Shown here piece after piece: positions 8,840 to 18,010 of a stretch of 64,000 bases of DNA. The position numbers and the translations under genes were made by a program. The DNA lies in the NCBI GenBank assembly GCA_004212795.1, contig SHBR01000002.1, positions 1 to 64,000 on the forward strand, read 5' to 3'. The stretch is from Candidatus Thioglobus sp. (lineage in GTDB: Bacteria > Pseudomonadota > Gammaproteobacteria > Arenicellales > UBA868). The notes beneath the pieces were generated by a model. The model was not told the origin of the DNA and searched no databases. It saw only the letters and a program-made list of their open reading frames with translations. Each line of letters starts with the position of its first letter. Within the stretch, counting starts at the first letter, position 1.

Positions 8840-9733
8840 TTGACCCTGGCCTCCAGTCATCGCGTCGGTGTCTTGTTTGTCTTGTTGGCAGGAATTTTGT
8901 GGAGCACTTCCGGCATTCTTTATCGTTTGCTTCAAGACGCCACACCTTGGCATGTGCTTTTTTATCGATCACTGGCACTTCTCGGCGCGCTCTTAATATG
9001 GTTTGTCTGGCGCTATCGGGGCGCCCTGCCAGCAAAGCTTATCGATGCCGGCGTCCCTGCATTAGTTGGGGGGCTATGTCTTGGCACGGCGTTTGCCGGA
9101 TACATTCTGGCACTTGAATACACGACGGTTGCCAACGCAATGTTTTTACTTGCCAGCGCCCCTTTTTTTGCGGCGCTAGCCGGCAGATTTCTGCTCGGCG
9201 AGCGAATTAAACCTTATATCTGGGTTGGCATGCTTGTCACTGCTGTTGGCATCGCGATCATGGCAGGCGATGAATTATCTCTTGGCAAGGGTCTTGGCGA
9301 AGGATTTGCCTTGATAGCGGCACTGAGTTTTGCTGGATTAACGGTTTCGCTTCGGGCCCGCCCGCAAACGGACAAACTGATCACGATCTTTTTCGCGACG
9401 ATGGTTGCAGCTATTTTTGGTTTTACTGGACTCATTGTCGACGAGTTACCCTTCTCGCTGAAAACGATCGATATTCTAAACTGCCTGACAATGGGGTGGT
9501 TTCAGATCGGACTTGGATTCGTACTCTTCACGGCCGGCGCGAAACACTTGCAGGCTGTCGAGTTAACTCTTTTATCGCTAACCGAAGTAATCGCTGGGCC
9601 TATCATTGTTTGGATCGGGATCGGCGAGATACCATCGACCGCTTCATTGACGGGCGGTGCACTAATTCTGACTGCGATCATCCTAATGGCTCTGATGGCC
9701 GCTAAGACGGATCGACACGCTGTCGCAATTTAA
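8840..9733 (+). CDS. EamA/DMT-family permease
   Basis: Inner-membrane protein, 297 aa, ten hydrophobic segments, two EamA repeats. The N-terminus GVLFVLLAGILWSTSGILYRLL is a typical first helix, and the first repeat contains LEYTTVANAMFLLASAPF. It begins at TTG 37 bp after the enoyl-CoA hydratase gene on the same strand. It could export an acid made by that enzyme, but this is speculation from adjacency. Third EamA permease in the window. Confidence 0.84.
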   Translation: MTLASSHRVGVLFVLLAGILWSTSGILYRLLQDATPWHVLFYRSLALLGALLIWFVWRYRGALPAKLIDAGVPALVGGLCLGTAFAGYILALEYTTVANAMFLLASAPFFAALAGRFLLGERIKPYIWVGMLVTAVGIAIMAGDELSLGKGLGEGFALIAALSFAGLTVSLRARPQTDKLITIFFATMVAAIFGFTGLIVDELPFSLKTIDILNCLTMGWFQIGLGFVLFTAGAKHLQAVELTLLSLTEVIAGPIIVWIGIGEIPSTASLTGGALILTAIILMALMAAKTDRHAVAI

Positions 9734-9763
9734 ATCTCTAATTTATTTTGCGGCGCCTTGTTG

Positions 9764-10174
9764 TCAGGAACGCATCTTATCAAAGGCTTTTATTTCAGGA
9801 TCAACAGGCGTGGAAGGAATCCTCCTACTCGCATACACATTCGCCTGAGGCTTAAACCAGTGCGCAGCATCGATAAGACCCACGCGCACACCCAAACGGG
9901 TCGGCGCACGACTGTTCTGATGAAATACCGGCGAACCGCATTCGCGACAAAAATGTCGGGTCATCGTGCTACCGCTATCGCTCAAATGCTCATAGCTCCC
10001 CATTTCGCCGGAAATTGAAATGGTTGATGCATCAACAAAAGCAAAAGAAGCGTAAACCCCGCCGCCTGACTTTCGACAGTCATCACAATGGCAATTAGCC
10101 TGAAACATGGGTTCCGCCGAACACTCAAAAGAAACAGCACCGCAAAGACAGCCTCCCTTAAACCCTTCACTCAT
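9764..10174 (-). CDS. GFA-family (glutathione-dependent formaldehyde-activating-like) protein
   Basis: Small zinc protein of 136 aa in the GFA/CENP-V fold. Cysteine clusters CLCGAV (about residues 9-11), CHCDDC (about 29-34) and CRECG (about 95-99) are the expected zinc ligands. The namesake enzyme joins formaldehyde to glutathione, but most members have no proven activity, so a role in formaldehyde handling is only a family-based possibility. It is convergent with the EamA gene; its 5' side faces a 366-bp gene-free stretch. Confidence 0.85.
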   Translation of the reverse strand: MSEGFKGGCLCGAVSFECSAEPMFQANCHCDDCRKSGGGVYASFAFVDASTISISGEMGSYEHLSDSGSTMTRHFCRECGSPVFHQNSRAPTRLGVRVGLIDAAHWFKPQANVYASRRIPSTPVDPEIKAFDKMRS

Positions 10175-10540
10175 AAGATTTCCTCAATCGCAGCAGATAA
10201 ATAGATCGCGTCTAAAGATTGGCGCATCCCGCAACAACATTCAAGTCCGGCAGTCGAGTCTCGATCCCAAAAAAATAGACGAACGAACTTTTAGGTGACA
10301 TTGTTGACAATGGGCCATTGCTTTTATTATATTAGTTTTTAATTATTTACTTATTTTTTAAGACCGCGCCTGCTCTATTGCCGACGTGGTCAACGCAGCG
10401 AGATAGCGAAACGTCATCTAACGGGTCTTGGCCTTACGGACTGTTGGAACATCGGTGCTTATGAAAAGCTAAAGGCATGTTCACTCACTCATGTATCGAA
10501 AATTTCAAAAAAATATTTAGCTTGCACACGCTTTGGGGTA
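10175..10540. other. Gene-free stretch with a possible promoter
   Basis: 366 bp between the divergent GFA gene and the persulfide dioxygenase gene. It contains an AT-rich run around 10320-10360. No ORF in it looks coding on either strand and no RNA gene was recognised. The only signal that can be supported is a sigma70-like box pair described separately. The last 40 bp before the ATG at 10541 are AT-rich but show no clear Shine-Dalgarno sequence. Confidence 0.5.
10304..10333 (+). promoter_or_regulatory. Candidate sigma70 promoter
   Basis: TTGACA at 10304-10309 and TATATT at 10328-10333, 18 bp apart, in the AT-rich part of the intergenic region and pointing to the persulfide dioxygenase-rhodanese gene about 205 bp downstream. 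The -35 box is a perfect consensus match and the -10 is one mismatch off. The long leader leaves room for regulation, but no known element was seen in it. Confidence 0.4.
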
Positions 10541-11599
10541 ATGAAAAATATGATATTTCGCCAATTATTTGATTCGAGTTCTTCAACATACACGTACCTG
10601 GTCGCGGACGACAATTCTCGAGAAGCAGTTATCATAGACCCCGTGTTTGAGCAGGCGATCCGAGACCTGGCTTTAATCCGCGAGCTTGGTCTTACATTAC
10701 GTTATGCGGTGGACACCCACTGTCACGCTGACCATGTGACCGGTGCCTGGATACTAAAAGAAAAAACAGGCTGTCAAATTTTAGCCTCAAAAAGAATTGG
10801 TGCAGCAAATGTCGATATTGAACTGGCTCATGGTGATCAAATAAGGTTTGGCGAGCAATATCTGGAGGTTCGTGCAACCCCTGGACACACCGATGGCTGT
10901 TTAACTTATATCACCGACAATCAGTCACACGCATTTACAGGCGACGCACTTTTAATCCGCGGCTGCGGGCGATCCGATTTTCAGCAGGGTAATGCCAGCA
11001 CATTATTTGACTCCATTAACGATCAAATCTTATCGCTCCCTGCCTCGTGTTTAATTTATCCTGGCCATGATTACAACGGCAGGACGGTAAGCTCTGTCGA
11101 AGAAGAGAAGCAATATAACGCCCGAATAGGCGGGAATGCGAGCCGCACAGATTTTGTAGGTTACATGAGCGCAATGCGACTGCCTCACCCAAAACATATT
11201 GACGTTGCGTTACCAGCGAACATGGCGAGCGGAAAACCTGAGTTAATGCCGGCAGAGCCTGACTGGGCGCCCGTAAAAATAACCTTCGCGGGAGTTATGG
11301 AGGTTGAATCAACGTGGGTCGCAGAACATTTACCTGATGTTTATCTTCTTGATGTTCGAGAGGCCGAAGAGCGTATCCCGGGCGAAAAAACAAATGCCAA
11401 CGCAAGTATCCCACTAGGACAGTTGCAAGACCGTGTGAGCGAAGTTCCCTCAGAGAAACCAATAATGGCCATTTGTCGATCAGGTCGCCGCTCTGCGATG
11501 GCAGTCAATATTCTGCGTCAGGCAGGCTACGAGAAAGTCGCTAGCGTCGCGGGCGGCATCCTAAGGTGGAAAGACGAAGGCCTGCCAACCGGTAAATAA
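10541..11599 (+). CDS. Persulfide dioxygenase-rhodanese fusion
   Basis: A 352-aa two-domain enzyme for sulfide and persulfide oxidation. Residues about 1-240 form an ETHE1-type metallo-beta-lactamase fold with THCHADHVTG, a second ligand set PGHTDGC, the Asp ligand in TGDALLIRGCGRSDF, and the late His in YPGHDYNG. This part oxidises glutathione persulfide to sulfite. Residues about 250-350 form a rhodanese domain with active-site Cys in CRSGRRSA, which can pass sulfane sulfur between glutathione and thiosulfate. Fusions of this order are known as PRF proteins. It probably protects the cytosol when organosulfur compounds or sulfide are used. No quinone sulfide reductase gene is nearby. Confidence 0.9.
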   Translation: MKNMIFRQLFDSSSSTYTYLVADDNSREAVIIDPVFEQAIRDLALIRELGLTLRYAVDTHCHADHVTGAWILKEKTGCQILASKRIGAANVDIELAHGDQIRFGEQYLEVRATPGHTDGCLTYITDNQSHAFTGDALLIRGCGRSDFQQGNASTLFDSINDQILSLPASCLIYPGHDYNGRTVSSVEEEKQYNARIGGNASRTDFVGYMSAMRLPHPKHIDVALPANMASGKPELMPAEPDWAPVKITFAGVMEVESTWVAEHLPDVYLLDVREAEERIPGEKTNANASIPLGQLQDRVSEVPSEKPIMAICRSGRRSAMAVNILRQAGYEKVASVAGGILRWKDEGLPTGK

Positions 11600-11721
11600 G
11601 ATAACTTGAGTGTCTCCGAACTGATTAAACGACAGAAAGTTTTCTCAATCACTATCCTGTAGGATTACAGATTCCCAGCCTGAATCAAGCTCACCTTGAT
11701 TAAATTATTCGCAAGCCTGAA

Positions 11722-12966
11722 ATGAATGCTTCGCCTCGAAAAAGAACTGTCTCTTGGGCGCTATATGATTGGGCGAATTCGGCATTCGCAACCACGGTCA
11801 TGGCTGGTTTCTTCCCGATTTTTTTTAAGCAGTACTGGAGTCAAGACGCTGTAATCACCGAAAGTACATTTTATCTTGGCATTGGTAATTCGCTCGCCAG
11901 TCTTGTTATTGTGATCCTCGCGCCTGTTTTGGGTGCGATGGCCGATACCGGTGGGTTGCGCAAACGAATGCTCGCTGGATTTGCGAGTCTTGGTATTCTG
12001 GCAACAGGCGCCTTGTATTTGGTTCAGGCCGGCATGTGGCCCTTCGCGATCCTTCTTTATGCCATTGCGGTCGTTGGTTTTTCGGGTGCAAACACATTCT
12101 ACGATGCGCTTCTGGTGATCGTTGCACCCCCTAACAAGCGCCATCGCGTTTCTGCGTTTGGCTTTGCCTTGGGATATCTAGGTGGCGGAATTCTTTTTCT
12201 TGTAAATGTCCTAATGACGCTAAAGCCTCACATTTTTGGGTTAGCCGATGCCGCGGAAGGAGTGCGATGGTCTTTTATTAGTGTCGCTGTGTGGTGGACA
12301 CTCTTCTCGATTCCGCTTTTTTTATATGTCGAAGAACCCTTGCCGAAGACAGGACGACGCCATGTTAACTTTCAACTGACCTTCGCGGCACTTGCCACGA
12401 CTGCAAAAAGCATCTCGCAATATCGAAATGTATGGATGTTCTTGCTGGCCTATTGGCTTTATATCGACGGCGTGGACACCATCGTACGGATGTCGGTCGA
12501 TTTTGGACTATCCATCGGTCTTTCATCTGATAACCTGATCACCGCGCTACTGCTGGTTCAATTTATTGGATTTCCGGCCGCACTTGTTTTCGGACGCCTT
12601 GGGGAACGCTACGGCGCTCAGCGCGGAATCTGGATTTGTATCTGGATTTATATTGGCGTCACTATTTATGCTTTTTTTATGGAAACCGCCCTCCAGATGT
12701 ACATCCTCGCGGCGGTAATCGGATTAGTACAGGGCGGCATCCAGGCGCTTAGTCGATCGATGTTTAGTCGCCTCATTCCGGCAGAAAAAAATGCGGAATT
12801 TTTTGGTTTTTATAACGTTGTTGGGAAAGCCGCCGCTGTTTTTGGGCCCGTCATGATGGGCACTATTGCCCATTTGTCAGGAAACCCTCGCCTCGGAATT
12901 CTTTCGATCGCGTTACTGTTTTTTGCCGGCATATTTTTTTTCCGATTGGTAAAAGATCCCTACTAA
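11722..12966 (+). CDS. UMF1-type MFS transporter
   Basis: Membrane transporter of 414 aa with about twelve hydrophobic segments. The N-terminus WALYDWANSAFATTV is diagnostic for the UMF1/Atg22-like branch of the major facilitator superfamily, and GMQALSRS-type sequence (here GIQALSRSMFSRLIP) in the second half also fits. Bacterial members are of unknown substrate; the yeast relative exports amino acids from the vacuole. It stands alone, convergent with the glycerophosphodiesterase gene, 11 bp apart. Confidence 0.87.
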   Translation: MNASPRKRTVSWALYDWANSAFATTVMAGFFPIFFKQYWSQDAVITESTFYLGIGNSLASLVIVILAPVLGAMADTGGLRKRMLAGFASLGILATGALYLVQAGMWPFAILLYAIAVVGFSGANTFYDALLVIVAPPNKRHRVSAFGFALGYLGGGILFLVNVLMTLKPHIFGLADAAEGVRWSFISVAVWWTLFSIPLFLYVEEPLPKTGRRHVNFQLTFAALATTAKSISQYRNVWMFLLAYWLYIDGVDTIVRMSVDFGLSIGLSSDNLITALLLVQFIGFPAALVFGRLGERYGAQRGIWICIWIYIGVTIYAFFMETALQMYILAAVIGLVQGGIQALSRSMFSRLIPAEKNAEFFGFYNVVGKAAAVFGPVMMGTIAHLSGNPRLGILSIALLFFAGIFFFRLVKDPY

Positions 12967-12977
12967 TACGGAAAATG

Positions 12978-13730
12978 CTAGGACCATTGTTTTCGGCTAA
13001 TCAGAATTGATTTCAACAGAGCGGGACGATCTGTCATGATGCCATCGACACCCATATCCAATAGTTGATGCATTTCCGATGCGTCGTTGATGGTCCAAAC
13101 ATGAACAGGGATACCGTGCGCTTTCATGGTTTGGATAAAACGACGGTCAATAACGCTAATGCCATTCCATTTCACTGGTACCTGCGCACAATTTGCGCTT
13201 AACGACCCCAATCGAACGCCGAGGCTTTTTAATCTTGCTCTTGCCGCTTCATAGGTTGCCATGGACGTACACACTTCCGGTAGCGCAGACCGGATCTGGC
13301 GCAATCGCCGGTCTGAAAATGAGCCGACGCAGACACGATTTTCGGCAGACGTTCGCTTAATAATCTCAATCAACGGTTGCACAGCCGCATCTGATTTTGG
13401 GTCGATATTAAAACGGATATCTGGAAAATCAGCGAGCAGTTCTTCCATTAAAGGAATTGGCTCACAATTATCGACACGGGCACAGGCCACGTCAGCGTAA
13501 TTAAGATTCTGAATGCGTCCTTTTTGATTGGTCACCCGATCAAGTCGATCGTCGTGAAACGCAATGAGTACACCATCTCGCGTGCAGTGAACATCCGTCT
13601 CAAGATATTTAAATCCAAGATCAACGGCGCTCTGGAAAGCTGCGGCTGTATTTTCAGGTGCTGCCTCACTATTTCCCCGGTGAGCGAACGCCAGAATATT
13701 TTGGTTATCAAGGAATAAAGATTTTTTCAT
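12978..13730 (-). CDS. ugpQ: Glycerophosphodiester phosphodiesterase
   Basis: Metal-dependent TIM-barrel phosphodiesterase of 250 aa that frees glycerol 3-phosphate from deacylated phospholipids. Catalytic and metal residues are visible: AHRGNSEAAPENT (His-Arg and Glu), LETDVHCTRDGV (Glu and Asp) and FHDDRLDR (second His). The late HVWTIND motif is also conserved. There is no signal peptide, so it is probably cytosolic as in UgpQ. The symbol is given for the family type; no ugp transporter lies beside it. Confidence 0.87.
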   Translation of the reverse strand: MKKSLFLDNQNILAFAHRGNSEAAPENTAAAFQSAVDLGFKYLETDVHCTRDGVLIAFHDDRLDRVTNQKGRIQNLNYADVACARVDNCEPIPLMEELLADFPDIRFNIDPKSDAAVQPLIEIIKRTSAENRVCVGSFSDRRLRQIRSALPEVCTSMATYEAARARLKSLGVRLGSLSANCAQVPVKWNGISVIDRRFIQTMKAHGIPVHVWTINDASEMHQLLDMGVDGIMTDRPALLKSILISRKQWS

Positions 13731-13843
13731 TATTTTTTGTTTAGAAAAACCAACTTAATTCTTGGAAAATTACGCTAGTCTTCATGAATAGATTAAGATT
13801 ATCATTGTCTCCTACAACCTGATCCACAGTACACTTCGACCGT

Positions 13844-14545
13844 ATGACCCACCCCCTCGTACTCGTGCCAACATTTAACGAGCGTGGCAACCTTGAGTCG
13901 TTTATTGCCGCGGTCAGATCAGCATTACCTTCTGCTGACATTCTCGTGATTGATGATAATTCTCCCGATGGCACCGGAGCTCTAGCCGATGATCTCGCTG
14001 CAGTCGATCCACAGATAAAGGTAATGCATCGAAGTTCCAAAGCGGGTCTCGGACGGGCTTACTTAGCGGGCTTCGCTTGGGCTCTGGAGCGTGACTATAG
14101 TCACGTTTTTGAGATAGATGCCGATTTCAGCCACAGCCCTGCCGATTTGCCGCGCTTGCTTGCAGCCACTCAGACTGCAGACATTGCGCTTGGATGCCGG
14201 TGGATTAAAGGAGGTGGGGTCACGGGATGGCCTCTGTCTCGACTGTTCATCTCGCGTGGCGGTAATCTTTATGCAAAAACAATTCTCGGCGTATCGCTGA
14301 ATGACCTCACGGGTGGTTTTAAGTGTTTTAAGCGAATTGCACTTCAATCCCTCGACCTCAATCAAATTAAATCAGTCGGCTACGGATTTCAAATCGAGAC
14401 CACATGGCGTGCGTTGCAAGCGGGGCTAAGAGTTGTTGAAGTACCCATACATTTCACCGACCGAACCATTGGAGAGTCCAAAATGTCCGGGCAAACCTTC
14501 CGAGAAGCGCTAACAATGGTTTGGCGTTTGCGCTTTGGAAAATAA
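13844..14545 (+). CDS. Polyprenol-phosphate mannosyltransferase-like GT2 (DPM1 type)
   Basis: Family 2 glycosyltransferase of 233 aa that should transfer a hexose, probably mannose from GDP-mannose, to a polyprenol phosphate at the inner face of the membrane. The nucleotide-sugar motifs are VPTFNERGNL, DDNSPDGTG and the DxD-like EIDADFSHSP near residue 90; GGVTGWPLSR and LTGGFKCFKR are typical of DPM1. It has no C-terminal membrane segments, as in stand-alone archaeal and actinobacterial Ppm enzymes. The two neighbouring minus-strand genes encode membrane glycosyltransferases that use such lipid-linked sugars. Mannose rather than glucose is inferred from family resemblance. Confidence 0.85.
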   Translation: MTHPLVLVPTFNERGNLESFIAAVRSALPSADILVIDDNSPDGTGALADDLAAVDPQIKVMHRSSKAGLGRAYLAGFAWALERDYSHVFEIDADFSHSPADLPRLLAATQTADIALGCRWIKGGGVTGWPLSRLFISRGGNLYAKTILGVSLNDLTGGFKCFKRIALQSLDLNQIKSVGYGFQIETTWRALQAGLRVVEVPIHFTDRTIGESKMSGQTFREALTMVWRLRFGK

Positions 14546-14555
14546 GTATTTCTAA

Positions 14556-15815
14556 TTATTTTCGATGCCCAGAAATTAAAAACAAACAGTAGCTATACAG
14601 CCACAACCCAACGGCGGAAAGACCCACAATATCCCGCGATACCCACCCTGACGGCAATGCGTAAGCCGCGGCCTTGACGCCCAAAAATACCGAGAGCACA
14701 AGCAAAATTGCACTTTTGATCCAGGAATTTTTTTCAAGCGCGTCGTGCCACGAATAAAGTAGCAGCCCGAAAAATGCAATAAAGTGGGCTTTTGACGACT
14801 GGGGACCAATCAACACAAACGCGGTATAGAAAAGTACGCCGAGCACGAATACCGAATCCCCTCGAATTCGGGTCGCAAGCATCAGCAGTAATCCAAATAA
14901 CGCACATAACCCTAAAAGTACGAAATTAGACGGCACTGCTTTTCCGAAGTGAGTGGCCAGAATTCTGTAAAGTGACTGATTTCCCGCGCTACCGCGATCT
15001 TGCCACCATCGCACCTGATCAGGTGATGCCGAAAGCGTCATGTGGTAGTGCTCTTTCAGATAACTCCAGAATCCGGGATCTCGGGCCTCTGCGGTGAATT
15101 GACCCTGCGGAATCTCGCCACGCTTTGGCATAACTGATCCTGGCACTATAAATTCAGAATCCGTCCAGCTATCCGTAAACGCATATTTTGAAAGGTCAGG
15201 CATCAATATAAAACCAACAGTCAGCACAAGAAAAACTGCAACAGCCGACCACCGCTTTTTAAAAACCGGCAATAAAATCATAAACAGCGGGTTCGCCTTA
15301 AGTCCCGCCGCTAGCGCCATCACGCTGGTCCCTATCATTGGAAAACGTGCGAACAGTGCGATTCCAAAACTCACCAAAGCAAAAATAATGATATCGGTTT
15401 GCTGGTTGTTAAAGACATCCAGAATCGAGCGAAACGAGAAAAATAAGGCAACAACCAGCGCCGCCGTTTTTACCGGACTATTACCCACAATTCTGCGCTG
15501 ACAAACCGCGATCGCACTGATTAAGAGCACAACATTGAGAATAAAAAATATTATCTTGCCTGCAGAGTATCCCAACGGATAAAGCGGCAAGAGTAAAAAC
15601 GAAGCAAAGGTGGGATAAGTGAACACATTTTGCTCGTAGACATGAATCTTTAGGCCATGAATGAAACGAAATGTGGAAGCCCAATACACATCAAAATCAC
15701 CGTCATGAATCATGAACCGGTAGAAAAGCACGCCTACTGCAGTAAATAATAGTCCCCAAAGCAGCCAACGGCCTTTTGGGGTACTGAACCAGTTTGTCGG
15801 GGAAAAACGAGGCAT
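14556..15815 (-). CDS. Membrane glycosyltransferase, GT87/DUF2029 type
   Basis: Polytopic membrane protein of 419 aa with about eleven hydrophobic segments. The first external loop holds an acidic motif (HDGDFDVYWAST) where GT-C enzymes carry the catalytic Asp, followed by NVFTYPTFASFLLLPLYPLG, the P-x-Y-P-P-like region of GT87. FNNQQTDIIIFAL is also typical of this family. Members take the sugar from a polyprenol-phosphate donor on the periplasmic side; actinobacterial PimE is an example. This matches the DPM1-like gene next door. Acceptor unknown. Confidence 0.78.
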   Translation of the reverse strand: MPRFSPTNWFSTPKGRWLLWGLLFTAVGVLFYRFMIHDGDFDVYWASTFRFIHGLKIHVYEQNVFTYPTFASFLLLPLYPLGYSAGKIIFFILNVVLLISAIAVCQRRIVGNSPVKTAALVVALFFSFRSILDVFNNQQTDIIIFALVSFGIALFARFPMIGTSVMALAAGLKANPLFMILLPVFKKRWSAVAVFLVLTVGFILMPDLSKYAFTDSWTDSEFIVPGSVMPKRGEIPQGQFTAEARDPGFWSYLKEHYHMTLSASPDQVRWWQDRGSAGNQSLYRILATHFGKAVPSNFVLLGLCALFGLLLMLATRIRGDSVFVLGVLFYTAFVLIGPQSSKAHFIAFFGLLLYSWHDALEKNSWIKSAILLVLSVFLGVKAAAYALPSGWVSRDIVGLSAVGLWLYSYCLFLISGHRK

Positions 15816-15873
15816 ATCGGTAGTTTAAATGAGATGCGGGCTTGTTACCTTCAATTAGTTATTTCAACCCTAA

Positions 15874-17409
15874 TCAGCCACAGCGAAAAATACTCCAGAT
15901 TCGCAGATCCGAAAACCATAATCCAAAATCCAATTGGCGTATCCAGTTGGGCAAAGCGCTAACCTCGAGCTCAAGGCTTATGCATTGAGTCCTTAAGTCC
16001 ATCGGCGCGTACACCGATGGCACGAAAACATAAACAGGCAGATCACTTTCATTCACGGTCTGGTTAAGCTCATCCGCTGAATTGATATGCAAAAACTGTG
16101 CCTTCGAAGATCTGAAAAAACTCACCATTCCACGACCGTCATGATACGGATTCTTGTGATAGGTCAGTAACTTGGACGAGTGGTGCAGGCTATTGTTATA
16201 AATCCATTTATGGATCACGGCTTCTTGATTTGCGGGCGCAAAAGTCGTGAATAACAGTGCCATCGTGTTGACAATGCAAAAATAAAAAACGGCGTATTTC
16301 ACGATTTTTTTGTTTCTTAAGTGTTGGTAGTTGGCCCATGGCTGACACAACAGGCTCTGGGCCCCGACAATCCCGATAATGAGTAACGGATAAATAATGG
16401 GAAACAAAAAGCGGGTTTCTTTATGTCCAACCAACGAATGACCGACGAGAAAAAAAACACTTACCCAAGTCAAAATATGTTTTGGTTTCCTTAACCAGGC
16501 CACCACAACCATCAACATCAAAAAAAGACTAGCCGGAGGAACTAGCAGAAAAAAGATCTTCTCGATAAAGTACCACCATGGATCCAGTCCATAGCCGGCA
16601 GCTCTGCCTTCAATCAAATTTGCCGCCAAGTAGTTAATGGGGGTTATGACCCACTCTTCGTAAAACCAATAATCAATCAAGATATTCAGGGTCAGGCCGA
16701 GCGCAACCCCAAACATCATGCCGCTAAGCACCCTGATGCCAGGTCGGGCAATAAAAAGAACCCACAGCCCGAGCCCTAGAATCGCAAATGCGACGGGAAA
16801 GCGAAGATAAAACAAGATTGCAAGACTAAGTCCGGAGAAAATCGCCCAGCCGATTCGGCGCTGCCCCTCCATCTCGCAAGTGCGGTGTACGAGCACAATA
16901 CTAATCGCCAAAAAGGCAGCAGCCCAGGTTTCAGAGGCAAATCGCGCATTCAAGACAGGAAGTAGCCAAAAAAACCCTGTAAGCATAATCAATGAATGCT
17001 GCGCCCATCTCTCTGTGAGCCAGCGAAAGGCATAAAAACACAACGACCAAGAGCTCGCCAAACCCAGTACCGCCGACATTAGACGTAAAAAAAATGCAGT
17101 TTGAAATGGATCACCATTGCCAACTGATTCATGCACAACGAAGGCAAGCGCGGGCTGCAAAGCCGGCCTGATTTGTTCAAAGAACTCCCACGGCAGGGTC
17201 AAATTTGATTCATTACCCACCTTGAAATTAGCAAACTCTAGGATTTGATAATCAGAATCCGGGTGAGTGCGCCCCTCGCTAAAAATACTGGCCGAAAGAT
17301 GTAAAGCAAAACTTAGGCAAAAAACCGTGACGATTACAGACGGTTTAATCAATATTTCTTTGGGTAATATCCTGGCGCAAAAAAGACGATCAATTACAGA
17401 CATCATCAT
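15874..17409 (-). CDS. Alg9/GT22-like membrane mannosyltransferase
   Basis: Polytopic membrane protein of 511 aa with about ten hydrophobic segments. Near residue 50 the first large loop reads EGRTHPDSDYQILEFANF followed by LPWEFFEQIRPALQPAL, resembling the HPDE...Q and WE.. IRS signatures of GT22 (Alg9/PIG-B) mannosyltransferases that use lipid-linked mannose. GHKETRFLFP in the second half is another strong GT22 signature (HKE.RFL). It is in tandem with the GT87 gene, 58 bp apart, suggesting a small glycan or glycolipid mannosylation unit. The acceptor is unknown; GT39-like alternatives are less likely given HKETRFLFP. Confidence 0.8.
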   Translation of the reverse strand: MMMSVIDRLFCARILPKEILIKPSVIVTVFCLSFALHLSASIFSEGRTHPDSDYQILEFANFKVGNESNLTLPWEFFEQIRPALQPALAFVVHESVGNGDPFQTAFFLRLMSAVLGLASSWSLCFYAFRWLTERWAQHSLIMLTGFFWLLPVLNARFASETWAAAFLAISIVLVHRTCEMEGQRRIGWAIFSGLSLAILFYLRFPVAFAILGLGLWVLFIARPGIRVLSGMMFGVALGLTLNILIDYWFYEEWVITPINYLAANLIEGRAAGYGLDPWWYFIEKIFFLLVPPASLFLMLMVVVAWLRKPKHILTWVSVFFLVGHSLVGHKETRFLFPIIYPLLIIGIVGAQSLLCQPWANYQHLRNKKIVKYAVFYFCIVNTMALLFTTFAPANQEAVIHKWIYNNSLHHSSKLLTYHKNPYHDGRGMVSFFRSSKAQFLHINSADELNQTVNESDLPVYVFVPSVYAPMDLRTQCISLELEVSALPNWIRQLDFGLWFSDLRIWSIFRCG

Positions 17410-17521
17410 TATTATTCCGGATGGTTGAGCGGCCGGTCACTCGTCTAAAGGCTGACGCGAGCGGCTTAACGCCGGAAGGGTGTTATCGAAAAACACTCGA
17501 GCACAATTTTCATCGATTCAT

Positions 17522-17977
17522 TCAAGGGGTACTTGGTTTGTTGCGTAATTTTCCAGCAACATAGTCGATCTGGGGAATATGAAGTAAGCGTTGGATTTTT
17601 CGCATTAAATGGAGCTCATGATCATCAAGACGTCCATCGGCATAAACCACTCGCCACATTTTCTCCATCAGGTTCACACGTTCTGTTTCAGACCAGTTCT
17701 GATTAATTAGCGTGGTGAAACCATGCAGGCCTGTTGCTTCTTTCGCTTGACCTTCCGCAAGGGTTATCAAAGTCATCGCATCGGACTGATCAAGATTAAA
17801 CTGCTCGATAATGAGGTCTTTGATCGTCTGACGTTCAACATCATCGAGCTGATAATCTGACATTGCAGCCTCAAAAAGCAATGCAGCAGCTGCAACCCGA
17901 GCAGCGGTTTCTTTCTCCTCATCACCCTCTTTTGTTTCGATTCGTGCGCTAAAAAATTTTTGTATTGCTTCAATCAT
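17522..17977 (-). CDS. TerB-like helical protein
   Basis: A 151-aa all-helical cytosolic protein of the TerB/DjlA-N fold. The acidic metal-site pattern is visible twice: MSDYQLDDVERQTI in the first half and YADGRLDDHELHLMRKIQ in the second, matching the duplicated D-G-x-x-x-x-x-E motif. TerB-like proteins are often found away from tellurite operons, and no terZ/D/E or terC gene is near. The function is therefore unknown despite the name. It precedes the small exported protein gene, with a 33-bp gap, on the same strand. Confidence 0.82.
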   Translation of the reverse strand: MIEAIQKFFSARIETKEGDEEKETAARVAAAALLFEAAMSDYQLDDVERQTIKDLIIEQFNLDQSDAMTLITLAEGQAKEATGLHGFTTLINQNWSETERVNLMEKMWRVVYADGRLDDHELHLMRKIQRLLHIPQIDYVAGKLRNKPSTP

Positions 17978-18010
17978 GTCTTAAAGTGTTTGAATCCCCA
18001 GTTTTTTATA

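Noticed and set aside
17522-17977. Tellurite-resistance locus
   Set aside because: Only a TerB-fold protein is present; no other ter gene is near.
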